A DNA stretch of 64,000 nt, from NCBI RefSeq assembly GCF_000969645.2, contig NZ_CP014222.1, positions 434,001 through 498,000 on the forward strand. The letters are read 5' to 3'. Positions 25,965-34,538 of the stretch are shown here, one piece after another; position 1 is the first letter of the stretch; each line of letters starts with the position of its first letter. The DNA is from Janthinobacterium sp. B9-8. GTDB taxonomy: Bacteria > Pseudomonadota > Gammaproteobacteria > Burkholderiales > Chitinibacteraceae. A program made the position numbers and the translations under genes. A model generated the notes under the pieces. That model did not search any database. It was given only the letters and a program-made list of their open reading frames with translations, and was not told the origin of the DNA.

Positions 25965-26816
25965 TTAGGTGTGGGGCTTGGGCAGGCGGTATTGTTTACG
26001 GTAGCAGGCGGGTGAGCTGCCTTTTAGTTCGGTAAATTTACGATAAAACTGGCTAAGGCTGGGAAAGCCACTGTCTTGGGCTAAAGCAGGAATAGATTGC
26101 TCGCTGCTGAGCAAAAGCTGGCAAGCGTGGCTGATGCGTATTTGGGCCAGTAGGGCGCTAAAGCTGGTTTTCATTTGCTCAGCAAATAGACGCTTGATGG
26201 TGGCCGTGCTGGCTTTGGCGGCAATGGCTAAATCGTTAAGTGTTACTTGCTGGGCAAAATGAGCTTGTAAATAGCCAAGCGCGGCATTTAAGCGCCGGTC
26301 TTGCTCCCCACGATGAGGCTCGCCTTGTAAAAGCCGTTGCTCTGGATCTTGTTGTAAGCGGGACAAAATCTCTAGCAGGCAAGCCAGCCGTGCTAAGCCG
26401 CGCAGCTCATGTAATTGGGCAAAGCGCGGTGCTAGCTCTGCGCAGGTGGCTGGGCCAAAAATCACTCCCATACGAATTTGCCCAAGCCATTGGCAAAGCG
26501 GCAATAGTTCGGGCGCGCCTTGCTTGGCTAAGGTTTGTAACCATTCCAGCGTAAAGTAAGCCACTTGTACTTCTTTTAAATCGCCTTCCGGCGCCGAATG
26601 CCAGGTATGTGCTTGGTTGGGGGCGACTAGAGCTAAATCGAGTTCAGTAAACGCGCTAGCATCGCTGCCGATATAACGTGTGCCGTGGGCGTGTTGGGTG
26701 AAGGTGAGCTCGAACTCTGGATGGTAATGCCACTGAAACGGGCATAACTGGGCTTTGGAGTAAAGATACTGCCAGCCTTGCCCCTGAGTGTTCCCCACCC
26801 ATTCTCTGATTAACAT
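25965..26816 (-). CDS. AraC-family transcriptional regulator
   Basis: A 283-residue regulator. The N-terminal cupin (AraC-binding) domain has FQWHYHPEFELTF and a second His in NQAHTWH, suggesting a small-molecule ligand site. The C-terminal double helix-turn-helix includes LNDLAIAAKASTATIKRLF and ALAQDSGFPSLSQFYRKF. The divergent HAD/SemiSWEET pair starts 120 bases away and is a plausible target (inference). Confidence 0.88.
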   Translation of the reverse strand: MLIREWVGNTQGQGWQYLYSKAQLCPFQWHYHPEFELTFTQHAHGTRYIGSDASAFTELDLALVAPNQAHTWHSAPEGDLKEVQVAYFTLEWLQTLAKQGAPELLPLCQWLGQIRMGVIFGPATCAELAPRFAQLHELRGLARLACLLEILSRLQQDPEQRLLQGEPHRGEQDRRLNAALGYLQAHFAQQVTLNDLAIAAKASTATIKRLFAEQMKTSFSALLAQIRISHACQLLLSSEQSIPALAQDSGFPSLSQFYRKFTELKGSSPACYRKQYRLPKPHT

Positions 26817-26936
26817 CTTGCTGCTCTGATAAGGAATGAGCTGATTGTAGAAGAAATGGAGCTAGCTCTGGAACTTTATGCAAAAAATATAAGGCAGAAT
26901 TTAGGGTATCTAAAGGATGTTTTCAGGAGCAGAACA

Positions 26937-27578
26937 ATGATTTTAACGGCACGCGCTTTTTTATTTGATATGGACGGCACACTGGTTGATTCATCAAGCA
27001 AAGTAGAAGCCGTCTGGACGGCTTGGTGCCAGCGCCACGGTGTGGATTTAAATCAGGTGATGGCGATTCAGCAGGGTGTGCGTTCAGAAGACACGATCCG
27101 TCGTGTGGCACCCCATTTAGATGCGGTGTTAGAAGGCCGCTGGATTGATCAATATGAGGCAGGGGATTGCGAAGGGATTGTAGAAATCCCTGGGGCCGCT
27201 AAGTTGCTTGCCGCCTTGCCTGAGGCTTGCTGGACGGTGGCCACTTCGGCGGGCTTAGCGCTGGCTAGCAATCGCTTGGCTTACTGCCAGCTACCCGTGC
27301 CCCCACATATTGTTTGTGCAGAAGACGTTAGCGCAGGTAAGCCGGATCCTCAAGCTTATCGAATGGCGGCTAGCCGATTAAACTTTGCACCTAGCGATTG
27401 CATTGCTTTTGAAGATGCACCCGCAGGGGTGGCCAGTGCCTTGGCTGCAGGCTGCGCCGTGGTGCAGATTGGCGGAGCACATAAATTGCATCCAGATGTC
27501 TTGGCGGTGTTGCCAGATTGGCTGGGTGTAACGGTGGCGGTGGATAATGGGTCTTTATTCTTGAGCCTTCCAAAATGA
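26937..27578 (+). CDS. HAD-IA family sugar-phosphatase-like hydrolase
   Basis: A 213-residue HAD hydrolase. Motif I FLFDMDGTLVDSS has the nucleophile Asp, the Ser/Thr motif II is VATSAG, motif III includes GKPDPQAY, and motif IV is IAFEDAPAGVASA. It is closest in form to YfbT/HxpA-type sugar-phosphate phosphatases. An upstream ATG at 26856 exists, but AGGAG about 7 bases before 26937 and the family N-terminus fix the start. Its stop overlaps the SemiSWEET start (ATGA), linking the two. Confidence 0.88.
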   Translation: MILTARAFLFDMDGTLVDSSSKVEAVWTAWCQRHGVDLNQVMAIQQGVRSEDTIRRVAPHLDAVLEGRWIDQYEAGDCEGIVEIPGAAKLLAALPEACWTVATSAGLALASNRLAYCQLPVPPHIVCAEDVSAGKPDPQAYRMAASRLNFAPSDCIAFEDAPAGVASALAAGCAVVQIGGAHKLHPDVLAVLPDWLGVTVAVDNGSLFLSLPK

Positions 27579-27835
27579 GCACTTTGAATTTACTGGGCTT
27601 TGCTGCCGGAGCTTGCACTACTGCGGCATTTATTCCGCAAGTGTGGCAGGTGTGGTCTACCCGCTCTGCGAAAGATATTTCGCTGGGTATGTATCTGGTG
27701 TTTGTAATGGGGGTGCTGCTCTGGCTGGTTTATGGCGTATTTACCAAAGAGCTACCGCTGATTATTGCTAACGCCATAACGCTGGCCTTGGCTGGGGCGG
27801 TATTGGCAATGAAATTGTATTTTGAGCGGAAGTAA
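27575..27835 (+). CDS. SemiSWEET-type sugar transporter
   Basis: An 86-residue protein with three membrane helices, half of a SWEET/PQ-loop transporter, that works as a dimer. The PQ motif is in TTAAFIPQVWQVW, followed by KDISLGMYLVFVMGVLLWLVYG, typical of bacterial SemiSWEETs. It overlaps the HAD phosphatase by 4 bases, so a sugar transporter is coupled to a likely sugar phosphatase. Confidence 0.92.
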   Translation: MSTLNLLGFAAGACTTAAFIPQVWQVWSTRSAKDISLGMYLVFVMGVLLWLVYGVFTKELPLIIANAITLALAGAVLAMKLYFERK

Positions 27836-27911
27836 TTATGAGGGCGAGCCGGTACTTATTAGGGCGCGCAAGGACTTGCATACCCTGTACTCGCCTTCTC
27901 CTTAGCACCGC

Positions 27912-28856
27912 TTAATCCAGCACTGCCTCAATCTCAGATGCAAAGGCAATGGCCATTCCGCCAGAGCCAATATTAACCCCGGCAGTGGTGCTCATTTCGC
28001 AGAGCAGCAATTGCACGGCGTATTGTTTGCAGGCGTGTTTTAATTTTTGATAGGCAGGCATATCGGTGACTACAGCAGGATCGCCGCCGTAGCTTACGCA
28101 AATGGTGGGTGCAATCAGGCCGCGTTCAAGATGGGCTTGGGCTAAAGAGAATAGCTTTTCTACACCGGCATTAAAGCCATGAATGCGTGCAACCGGTGTT
28201 GTTTCGCCGCGATAGGCGCGCACAACGGGCTTAATATCTAATGCGCTGCCCAGTGCATAGGATAAAAAGCCCACACTTTTATCGCCTTTACGCCGTGCCT
28301 GATGGCGTAATTGGCCTAAATCGGCTGGCATTAAAAAACCCTGTGCGGTTTGTGTTACTCGCTCGATATGCTTGGCGATTTCTGAGCAGGGTGCTTGCAG
28401 GCTAATTAAACGGGCCACTTCAGCCACTACTAAGCCTTGGCCGGCAAAAATATTGGCGCTATCAAATACGCGTAATGAAAAAGGCTTGGTGATATGGGCT
28501 TGTTCCCGAATAGGCCGGTATTCGGTGAGAACGGTTCTGGCAGCCTGGCTGCAATGATTAAAAATTTGGCTACGGGATTGCATCACCGTTAAGCAAAATA
28601 CGGAATCAAATTCTAAAACAAGGCGTGATAAAAATAATTCGCGGATTTGCTCGGCGGATAAGGGCTCTGATTCAAAATCAGCAACACCTGCCGCAGCTTG
28701 GCGGCGATAAAAGTCGCGTGTGGCAGCGGGGTCACGGTTGTCAATAAAAGTGCGGTCATTGCCATGAATGGTAATTGGCAAAATAACAATCTGGTGCTGA
28801 TCTAAAAAATCGCGAGGTAAATCGCAGCAGGAGTCCGTGACTAAGCCAATACGCAT
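27912..28856 (-). CDS. DegV family fatty-acid-binding protein
   Basis: A 314-residue protein of the DegV/FakB fold. It opens MRIGLVTDSCCDLP (the TDS motif binds the fatty-acid carboxylate) and has LPITIHGNDRTFIDN, SANIFAGQGLVV and a C-terminal CEMSTTAGVNIGSGGMAIAF. In Gram-positives FakB presents fatty acids to FakA kinase; proteobacterial members are less common and no fakA is near. It converges on the SemiSWEET gene. Confidence 0.88.
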   Translation of the reverse strand: MRIGLVTDSCCDLPRDFLDQHQIVILPITIHGNDRTFIDNRDPAATRDFYRRQAAAGVADFESEPLSAEQIRELFLSRLVLEFDSVFCLTVMQSRSQIFNHCSQAARTVLTEYRPIREQAHITKPFSLRVFDSANIFAGQGLVVAEVARLISLQAPCSEIAKHIERVTQTAQGFLMPADLGQLRHQARRKGDKSVGFLSYALGSALDIKPVVRAYRGETTPVARIHGFNAGVEKLFSLAQAHLERGLIAPTICVSYGGDPAVVTDMPAYQKLKHACKQYAVQLLLCEMSTTAGVNIGSGGMAIAFASEIEAVLD

Positions 28857-29172
28857 TGTTATCTCCTCAGGGGCATGATTTAGAATGACCGTCTTATGCG
28901 GTCTTTAAAACAAGGCAGTGCATTTTAAACGCATGATTTAGAGATATGCGCAATGCAATTTATCACCATCATCTCAGTTCTATTACAGGGATAAACCCTT
29001 ATAAAAATAATCCGGTCATAAAATCATGTTCTGCTGCTTTGTTAAGATTTGAAAATATTCTTTTAAAACAAGGCCTATTTACTTGCTTTGGGTGTCCGCT
29101 CAATATTTGCCCCTGCAACGATGCAGAGGTGTTTTACAATCATCCTTTTTGCCCTTCACGGAGACTTCAGCC
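28857..29172. other. Intergenic region between degV and argJ
   Basis: A divergent-promoter spacer of 316 bases. It is AT-rich and has a small CTGCA-ACGA-TGCAG hairpin about 55 bases before argJ. An open frame from 28946 runs into argJ but has no SD or protein-like composition. No operator was recognised. Confidence 0.4.
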
Positions 29173-30402
29173 ATGCCCGTTAATCTGCCTACACTCGATC
29201 CTAGCCAGCTTTATCCTGTTGCCGGAGTAGAACTCGGTATTGCCTCGGCAGGCGTTAAAACGGTTGGCCGTAAAGATGTGCTGGTGATGCGATTAGCCAA
29301 GGGCAGTCGCGCTGCTGGGGTGTTTACACTGAATAAATTTTGCGCCGCACCGGTGCGTATTTGCCGCAGCCACCTGAGCGACTCGGGCGAGATTCGTGCA
29401 CTGGTGGTGAATACCGGTAATGCCAATGCGGGCACTGGTTTGGATGGCTATGAGCGCGCTAAAGAAATCTGCTTTGCACTGGCTGAGCGCTTGGATATTA
29501 GCCCGGCGCAAGTGCTGCCGTTTTCTACCGGCGTGATTTTAGAGCCGCTACCAGCCGACAAAATCATTGGCGCACTGGATGCGGCCATTAGCGATCTAAA
29601 ACCGGCGAATTGGTTTGAAGCCGCCAATGCCATCATGACCACCGATGTGGCGCCCAAAGCCGCGAGCAAGAAAATTGTGCTGGATGGCAAAACCGTGACC
29701 CTAACGGGCATTAGCAAGGGTGCGGGCATGATTCACCCAAATATGGCGACCATGCTGGGCTATCTGGCGACCGATGCCGCCGTATCGCAGGCCGTATTGC
29801 AAGAGTTAGTCAGCTGGTCGTCAGATAGATCGTTTAACTCAATCACTGTGGATGGTGACACCAGCACTAACGACAGTTTTATTTTGATCGCTACAGGGCA
29901 AGCGGGTAACGCCGAAGTGACAGACACCAGCAGCGCAGATTTTATAACGCTGCGCGATGCGGTATTGGAAATCAGCCAAACACTGGCTAAAGCGATCATT
30001 CGCGATGGCGAAGGGGCAACCAAGTTCATCACCATTAATGTAGAAGGCGGCATCGATAGGGCTGAATGCAAGGCCGTTGGTTACGCCATTGGCAGATCGC
30101 CTTTGGTTAAAACAGCGTTCTTTGCTTCTGACCCTAATCTGGGCCGCATTCTTTGCGCGATCGGTTATTCGCAAGTTGAAAATCTGGATGTGGATAAGCT
30201 GGAGGTGTGGCTGGATGACGTGTTGGTAGCCAAAGATGGTGGCCGTTATGCGGGCTATAAGGAAGAAGATGGCCAGCGTGTGCTGAAGCAATCCGAAATC
30301 AGCATCACCGTAAAATTAAACCGTGGGCTTGAGTCTGCAACCATCTGGACTTGCGATTTCTCTTACGATTACGTAAAAATTAATGCGGATTATCGTAGCT
30401 AA
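29173..30402 (+). CDS. argJ: Bifunctional glutamate N-acetyltransferase/amino-acid acetyltransferase
   Basis: A 409-residue enzyme of arginine synthesis that transfers acetyl from N-acetylornithine to glutamate and may also make N-acetylglutamate from acetyl-CoA. The self-cleavage site is in [14 protein letters not shown], with T193 the nucleophile exposed after cleavage into alpha and beta chains. [11 protein letters not shown] and [10 protein letters not shown] are further signatures. The frame begins at 29083, but GGAG before the ATG at 29173 and the family N-terminus fix the start. It is monocistronic. Confidence 0.95.
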   Translation: MPVNLPTLDPSQLYPVAGVELGIASAGVKTVGRKDVLVMRLAKGSRAAGVFTLNKFCAAPVRICRSHLSDSGEIRALVVNTGNANAGTGLDGYERAKEICFALAERLDISPAQVLPFSTGVILEPLPADKIIGALDAAISDLKPANWFEAANAIMTTDVAPKAASKKIVLDGKTVTLTGISKGAGMIHPNMATMLGYLATDAAVSQAVLQELVSWSSDRSFNSITVDGDTSTNDSFILIATGQAGNAEVTDTSSADFITLRDAVLEISQTLAKAIIRDGEGATKFITINVEGGIDRAECKAVGYAIGRSPLVKTAFFASDPNLGRILCAIGYSQVENLDVDKLEVWLDDVLVAKDGGRYAGYKEEDGQRVLKQSEISITVKLNRGLESATIWTCDFSYDYVKINADYRS

Positions 30403-30459
30403 AATACAGGGGAGCGGGGAGCAGGTTTTAAGACTCCTCACTCCCTGCTTTGTCAGGTA

Positions 30460-30801
30460 TTAAGCTTTCTTTAGGAAACAAGCCTTCAGCATAAAATTAC
30501 CCGCATCCATGCGGCAATCTACTTCATGATCGCCGCCAGACACCAAGCGAATACTTTTTACTTTAGAGCCTTGTTTTAGCACGGTGGAGGTGCCTTTTAC
30601 TTTTAAATCTTTAATTAAAACAACTGCATCGCCATCCACTAGCACAGTGCCGTTGGAATCTTTTACGACCGTGTCGTCGCTGTCATCGCTCGCCACTTCT
30701 TGCATTGGCCACTCAAAACCACAGTCTGCGCAAACATAATTGTCTGCATCTGGGTAAGTGTTTTCTAAGGTGCATTGTGGGCAAGCTGGGATATTAGCCA
30801 T
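30460..30801 (-). CDS. yjdM: YjdM/PhnA-family zinc-ribbon protein
   Basis: A 113-residue protein with an N-terminal zinc ribbon (CPQC near residue 8 and CADC near residue 28) and a C-terminal beta-rich PhnA domain with KDSNGTVLVDGDAVVLIKDL and KGTSTVLKQGSKVKSIRL. E. coli YjdM was once named PhnA, but it is not the phosphonoacetate hydrolase; its role remains unclear. Length and motifs are complete. It converges on argJ. Confidence 0.93.
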   Translation of the reverse strand: MANIPACPQCTLENTYPDADNYVCADCGFEWPMQEVASDDSDDTVVKDSNGTVLVDGDAVVLIKDLKVKGTSTVLKQGSKVKSIRLVSGGDHEVDCRMDAGNFMLKACFLKKA

Positions 30802-30946
30802 GATGTTCTTTTTACTAAGTTGATTCAGATTCGTTGGATTATAACAGCTGGCATCATTTAAGGGCTTAGCAGGCGGGCTGGTATATCCGTGTACTTTGCA
30901 CTTTCTTGTGGCTGCTCAATGGCCAGATGGGTTTGTGTTCATTCAG

Positions 30947-30987
30947 GCAGAAGAGGAGGCCATTGCTTTAATGGCTTCCTCTTCTGC
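30947..30987. other. Long hairpin after the cupin/lectin gene
   Basis: An 18-bp stem (30947-30964 with 30970-30987; one G-T wobble, outer part GCAGAAGAGGA) with a 5-base loop lies just past the stop of the cupin/lectin gene. No T run follows on the minus strand, so it may be a transcript-stabilising 3' hairpin rather than an intrinsic terminator. Confidence 0.6.
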
Positions 30988-31002
30988 GCTTAGTTAATGT
31001 GA

Positions 31003-32595
31003 TTAACGTGGGCGAAAGCGAATACCCAAGCCATTGATGTATTCGCTGCTATGGCCAAAAAAGCCAATAATTTCATTTTGTGGTGGCACAGTAAAATTGA
31101 ATGGTTTTAAGTTGCTAATGAATTCCGCGTTACCCATTACGGGCAGTAAGCGTTTATTGGTGCGAATCTTTAGCTGAGTAATACAGGTAACGTTGCCAAA
31201 TTTATATTGCCCATATTGGCCAGACACCTCTGTAATATATTCATCATCAGTAAAAGTGATGGTAGTTAGCTCCCCGCCATTGCCGCCATGTTGCGGCATC
31301 GTTTGCGTGCCATATACAGCTTGTATTGCATCGATGATCTTGCCTGAGCGGATATAAAGTTGAGTTAACTTGGCATTTGCTGCGGGTTTATCGTCAAAGT
31401 TTCTACTTTGCTCGCCTGCCGGTCCTTCTTGCCAGCGCGCCAGCCATTCTTCATGAATTTGCGCTTTAAAGTCCAAATATGTCCAATCTGAATCTGGATC
31501 AAACTGCTTAATTTTTCCATCTTCAATGTAATCAAAGTATTCATAATGCTGGGTGTTATCAGCTTCGTATCGATAAGACTGGATTGTTGCGCAGAATTGA
31601 TCTCCCTTGGGTTTTGGGTTAAATAATTGGTGAATCTGATAATAATCGGGAGTCAGAAAGGTGACTTCTTCTGTCTGGACGATTACTTTTCCCCAAGGCG
31701 TTAAAATTTTGGGACTGAGTGCTGCAAACCAAGACACCTGAATTTGCCCATACAATACTTTAATCACGGCACAGGCATCGCCGTGATCATGAATAGGCGA
31801 GCCATTGCCAGCAGGCCATATTTCTAATACATAGGGCTGGCCAGGGGAGTCCCCAAGATTGGTATCAATAGTGACGCGCAAGTAGCCAAATTCGGTCGGT
31901 TTTTCAGCTAGTTTTTTGTAGCAAATGCAATCAGGAGTCAGGATGGAGTGCTGGATGGCTTCGGGAAAATCAGGAAAGTCAGCAGGGCGCAAGCTCATTC
32001 CCTCACCGGCAACATTTGAATAAAGGTGCTGGCAAGCTTCTGGCAGATCCGAGATCACACTAATCTTATTGTCAGCCAGTAGCTCCAGCGTGACCGCATC
32101 CATAGAAACAATATGTGGGGATGGATCAAGATTTACAGGAATGGAGAGCAGCTGCAGCTTAGTTACCTCGGTATTTTGCACATCAATGTTATTGATCTCT
32201 GCGGTATTAAGCTGCTTATCTGATGCCTGTGCCCAGCTGTATTCAAAGAGCATGAGTGTGCGCAGCATCTCGCCTTTGCCATAGCGAATCCGTTTGTTAT
32301 TGGTGTCCAGACTTAGCCAGTAGGGTTGGATCTCACCGCTAGGATTGAGCCCTATGCCTGCTTTCTTGGCGATTTCCGTGCCGTTGTAGAGAAGCCGGAT
32401 TCCGCTGGCTTCAATTTCAAGGCGGATGGAGTTGCTATTGTCGCTTTTTAGTTCGATGGCAAATGCTTTGAATATGCTGGGCTGAACCGATACCGTTCCT
32501 TGCCCTTTTACTGGAAACTTGGCGGTGTTGCTGCCTTCTAGCGAACTATGGATCAGATGCTGTACTTGCTGATGTGGAGTGGTAGCGAGCTTCAT
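31003..32595 (-). CDS. Three-domain protein: N-terminal FAMeT-like region, CDO-like cupin, C-terminal jacalin-like lectin
   Basis: A 530-residue protein without a signal peptide. The N-terminal region (about 25-125) has the ordered pattern IRLEIEASGIRLLYNG, PYWLSLDTNNKRIRYGKG and LMLFEYSW, resembling a farnesoic-acid-methyltransferase-like beta-sandwich (weak call). The centre (about 240-345) is a cupin like cysteine dioxygenase: GSPIHDHGDACAVIKVLYG supplies two His ligands and YYQIHQLFNP a third. The C-terminal 100 residues match the jacalin lectin pattern: QHGGNGGELTTITF, then paired beta-strands ending ALGIRF-like GLGIRFRP. Such a fusion suggests a carbohydrate-targeted oxygenase or binding protein. 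GAGG lies 6 bases before the ATG. A large palindrome is upstream. Confidence 0.75.
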   Translation of the reverse strand: MKLATTPHQQVQHLIHSSLEGSNTAKFPVKGQGTVSVQPSIFKAFAIELKSDNSNSIRLEIEASGIRLLYNGTEIAKKAGIGLNPSGEIQPYWLSLDTNNKRIRYGKGEMLRTLMLFEYSWAQASDKQLNTAEINNIDVQNTEVTKLQLLSIPVNLDPSPHIVSMDAVTLELLADNKISVISDLPEACQHLYSNVAGEGMSLRPADFPDFPEAIQHSILTPDCICYKKLAEKPTEFGYLRVTIDTNLGDSPGQPYVLEIWPAGNGSPIHDHGDACAVIKVLYGQIQVSWFAALSPKILTPWGKVIVQTEEVTFLTPDYYQIHQLFNPKPKGDQFCATIQSYRYEADNTQHYEYFDYIEDGKIKQFDPDSDWTYLDFKAQIHEEWLARWQEGPAGEQSRNFDDKPAANAKLTQLYIRSGKIIDAIQAVYGTQTMPQHGGNGGELTTITFTDDEYITEVSGQYGQYKFGNVTCITQLKIRTNKRLLPVMGNAEFISNLKPFNFTVPPQNEIIGFFGHSSEYINGLGIRFRPR

Positions 32596-32737
32596 TTTGA
32601 CCTCTTAAAAGTTGTTGGTACTTAGCTAGGCTTGGATTATTACAGTGCCCATTGCAGGCATATATCGGCTTATACGGCTTGGTAAGTGGATAAATTCAAG
32701 CAATATTTCTATTGTTTGAAAGAATAATATTTATTTT

Positions 32738-32778
32738 AAGTAAGTTAATTTTGTAATTAATTTACAAAAAACTTACTT
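32738..32778. promoter_or_regulatory. Large palindrome upstream of the cupin/lectin gene
   Basis: Outer arms AAGTAAGTT (32738-32746) and AACTTACTT (32770-32778) enclose inner arms TTTTGTA and TACAAAA around a 7-base centre. It is about 145-185 bases before the start codon in an AT-rich promoter-like region, fitting an operator or a cruciform site. Confidence 0.45.
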
Positions 32779-32944
32779 TATTAAATATTAAAAATGATGA
32801 TAGTTCTTAATTTTTACTTTGTTAAAAATAAATGAGGCAAGAGAGTCTGGGCGTAGCAAGTCGATCATTTATTCGCAGGCCAGGCTTGATTTGATGTGGG
32901 AAAGGTCATATTCAGCAGGAGAATGTGCGGAGCTAGAGCGCATA

Positions 32945-32976
32945 AAAAACCCCAAGCTTCACAGCTTGGGGTTTTT
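32945..32976. terminator. Terminator after metQ
   Basis: A perfect 13-bp stem AAAAACCCCAAGC (32945-32957) with its complement (32964-32976) and 6-base loop; T-rich in both directions. It ends the metNIQ operon on the minus strand. Confidence 0.92.
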
Positions 32977-32997
32977 ATTAGGACAGGTTTTCAGCCA

Positions 32998-33771
32998 TTA
33001 AAACGCTGGAACAATTGCGCCTTTGTATTTTTCAGAGATAAACGCTTTAACTGCCGGGCTGTTTAAGGCCGCGATCAGTTTTTTCATGGCCGGGCTGGCT
33101 GCGTTATCCGGGCGGGCTACCAGGATGTTGGCGTAAGGTGATTGTGCACCTTCGATAGCCAGTGCATCTTTGCTTGGGTTAAGGTTGGCTGCAAGGGCGT
33201 AGTTGGTGTTGATCAGGGCTAAATCAACTTGAGTCAGTACGCGTGGTAGGGTGGCTGCTTCCAGCTCACGGAATTTCAGCTTCTTGCTGTTTTCTACGAT
33301 ATCGCGGCTGGTAGACAGAATGTTTTTGCTGTCTTTCAGCTTAATGATGCCGGCCTTTTCCAGCAGCAACAGTGCGCGGCCGCCGTTGGTGGCGTCGTTA
33401 GGGATGGCAACGGTTGCGCCTTCGCTCAAATCTTTGAGTGATTTTACTTTGCTGGAGTACGCGCCAAATGGCTCTACATGCACCAGAGCAACGCTTTGCA
33501 AGCGTGTGCCTTTGCCTTTATTGAATTCATCCAGATAAGGTTTGTGCTGGAAGAAATTAGCATCTAGGCGTTTTTCTGCCAATTGCACATTCGGCTGCAC
33601 GTAATCGGTAAACACTTTGATCTTTAGCTCTACGCCTTCTTTAGCCAGCTGTGGTTTTACAAATTCCAGCAGCTCGGCATGAGGAACAGCAGTCGCACCA
33701 ATGGTGAGCGTATCGGCGGCTTGGGCATTAAAGGCTAAGGCAGCGGCCAGTAGTGCAATGATCTTTTTCAT
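32998..33771 (-). CDS. metQ: Methionine ABC transporter substrate-binding protein
   Basis: A 257-residue NlpA/MetQ-family periplasmic protein that binds methionine. It has the family segments TIGATAVPHAELLEFVKP, DANFFQHKPYLDEFN, VEPFGAYSSKVKSL, IPNDATNGGRALLLLE and ALINTNYALAANL. The signal peptide ends in an AQAAD-type site with no lipobox cysteine, so it should be soluble in the periplasm, unlike the E. coli lipoprotein. It is the last gene of metN-metI-metQ, 92 bases after metI, followed by a strong terminator. Confidence 0.93.
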   Translation of the reverse strand: MKKIIALLAAALAFNAQAADTLTIGATAVPHAELLEFVKPQLAKEGVELKIKVFTDYVQPNVQLAEKRLDANFFQHKPYLDEFNKGKGTRLQSVALVHVEPFGAYSSKVKSLKDLSEGATVAIPNDATNGGRALLLLEKAGIIKLKDSKNILSTSRDIVENSKKLKFRELEAATLPRVLTQVDLALINTNYALAANLNPSKDALAIEGAQSPYANILVARPDNAASPAMKKLIAALNSPAVKAFISEKYKGAIVPAF

Positions 33772-33863
33772 AAAAGTTTATTTCCTAGAAAGGTAAACAC
33801 CAGAAAGCTGTTCATGTTTTAAGACATTCATCAGAGCAAAAGTTCGGCCATCATACTGGCTGA

Positions 33864-34538
33864 TTATTTGCGACTAAAGTGCGTGACCAAACGATCGCCC
33901 ACCATTTGTAAGATCTGTACCAGTATCAGCAGCAAGATGACCGTTACTACCATCACATCGGTTTGAAAGCGCTGATAGCCAAAGCGAATCGCTAAGTCCC
34001 CAAGGCCGCCGCCGCCGATCACACCTGACATTGCTGCATAAGATACTAAGGTAATAGCTGTTACGGTAATGGCGGCTAAAATCCCTGGAAGTGCTTCAGG
34101 TAGTAAGGCGCCAAATACGATCTGCCTTGTACTCGCCCCCATAGATTGGGTGGCTTCGATAATGCCGCGGTCTACTTCACGCAGCGCGGTTTCAACTAAG
34201 CGGGCGAAGAAAGGCGTGGCACCGACTACCAAAGGCGGGATTGCGCCAGCTACGCCCAGTGAGGTGCCTGCAATCAGTACTGTAAACGGGATCATGATAA
34301 TCAGTAAGATCACAAACGGTACAGAGCGCAGTACGTTTACTAGAAAAGATAAAACCCCGTAAACCGCAGGCTGATCAAGCAGCTGGCGCTTGCCGGTTAG
34401 AAACAGCAATACGCCCAGCGGCAGGCCAAGCACTAGCGTAAAGACTAGGGAGCCTGCCAGCATCATCAGCGTATCTTGCCCTGCCAGCCAGATTTCTACC
34501 CAATCAATATTGGCGGTCAGTTGATTAAAGAATTCCAT
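33864..34538 (-). CDS. metI: Methionine ABC transporter permease
   Basis: A 224-residue permease with five or so membrane helices. The ABC-permease coupling motif EALPGILAAITVTAITLVSY-type segment (EALPG) and RSVPFVILLIIMIPFT are typical of MetI. It is joined to metN by a one-base overlap (TAATG), so they are translationally coupled. It forms the membrane pore of the methionine importer. Confidence 0.94.
   Translation of the reverse strand: MEFFNQLTANIDWVEIWLAGQDTLMMLAGSLVFTLVLGLPLGVLLFLTGKRQLLDQPAVYGVLSFLVNVLRSVPFVILLIIMIPFTVLIAGTSLGVAGAIPPLVVGATPFFARLVETALREVDRGIIEATQSMGASTRQIVFGALLPEALPGILAAITVTAITLVSYAAMSGVIGGGGLGDLAIRFGYQRFQTDVMVVTVILLLILVQILQMVGDRLVTHFSRK

Larger units (their letters stand above)
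32596..32997. other. AT-rich spacer upstream of the cupin/lectin gene
   Basis: About 400 bases between the cupin/lectin start and the metQ end. The centre is very AT-rich and contains the palindrome at 32738-32778. A 60-codon frame at 32819-33001 on the plus strand lacks an SD and runs across the metQ terminator, so it was not called. Confidence 0.5.

Noticed and set aside
28946-29230. 94-codon frame upstream of and into argJ
   Set aside because: Overlaps the well-supported argJ start in another frame and lacks an SD.
32819-33001. 60-codon frame between the cupin/lectin gene and metQ
   Set aside because: Runs through the metQ terminator, has no SD and no protein-like pattern.
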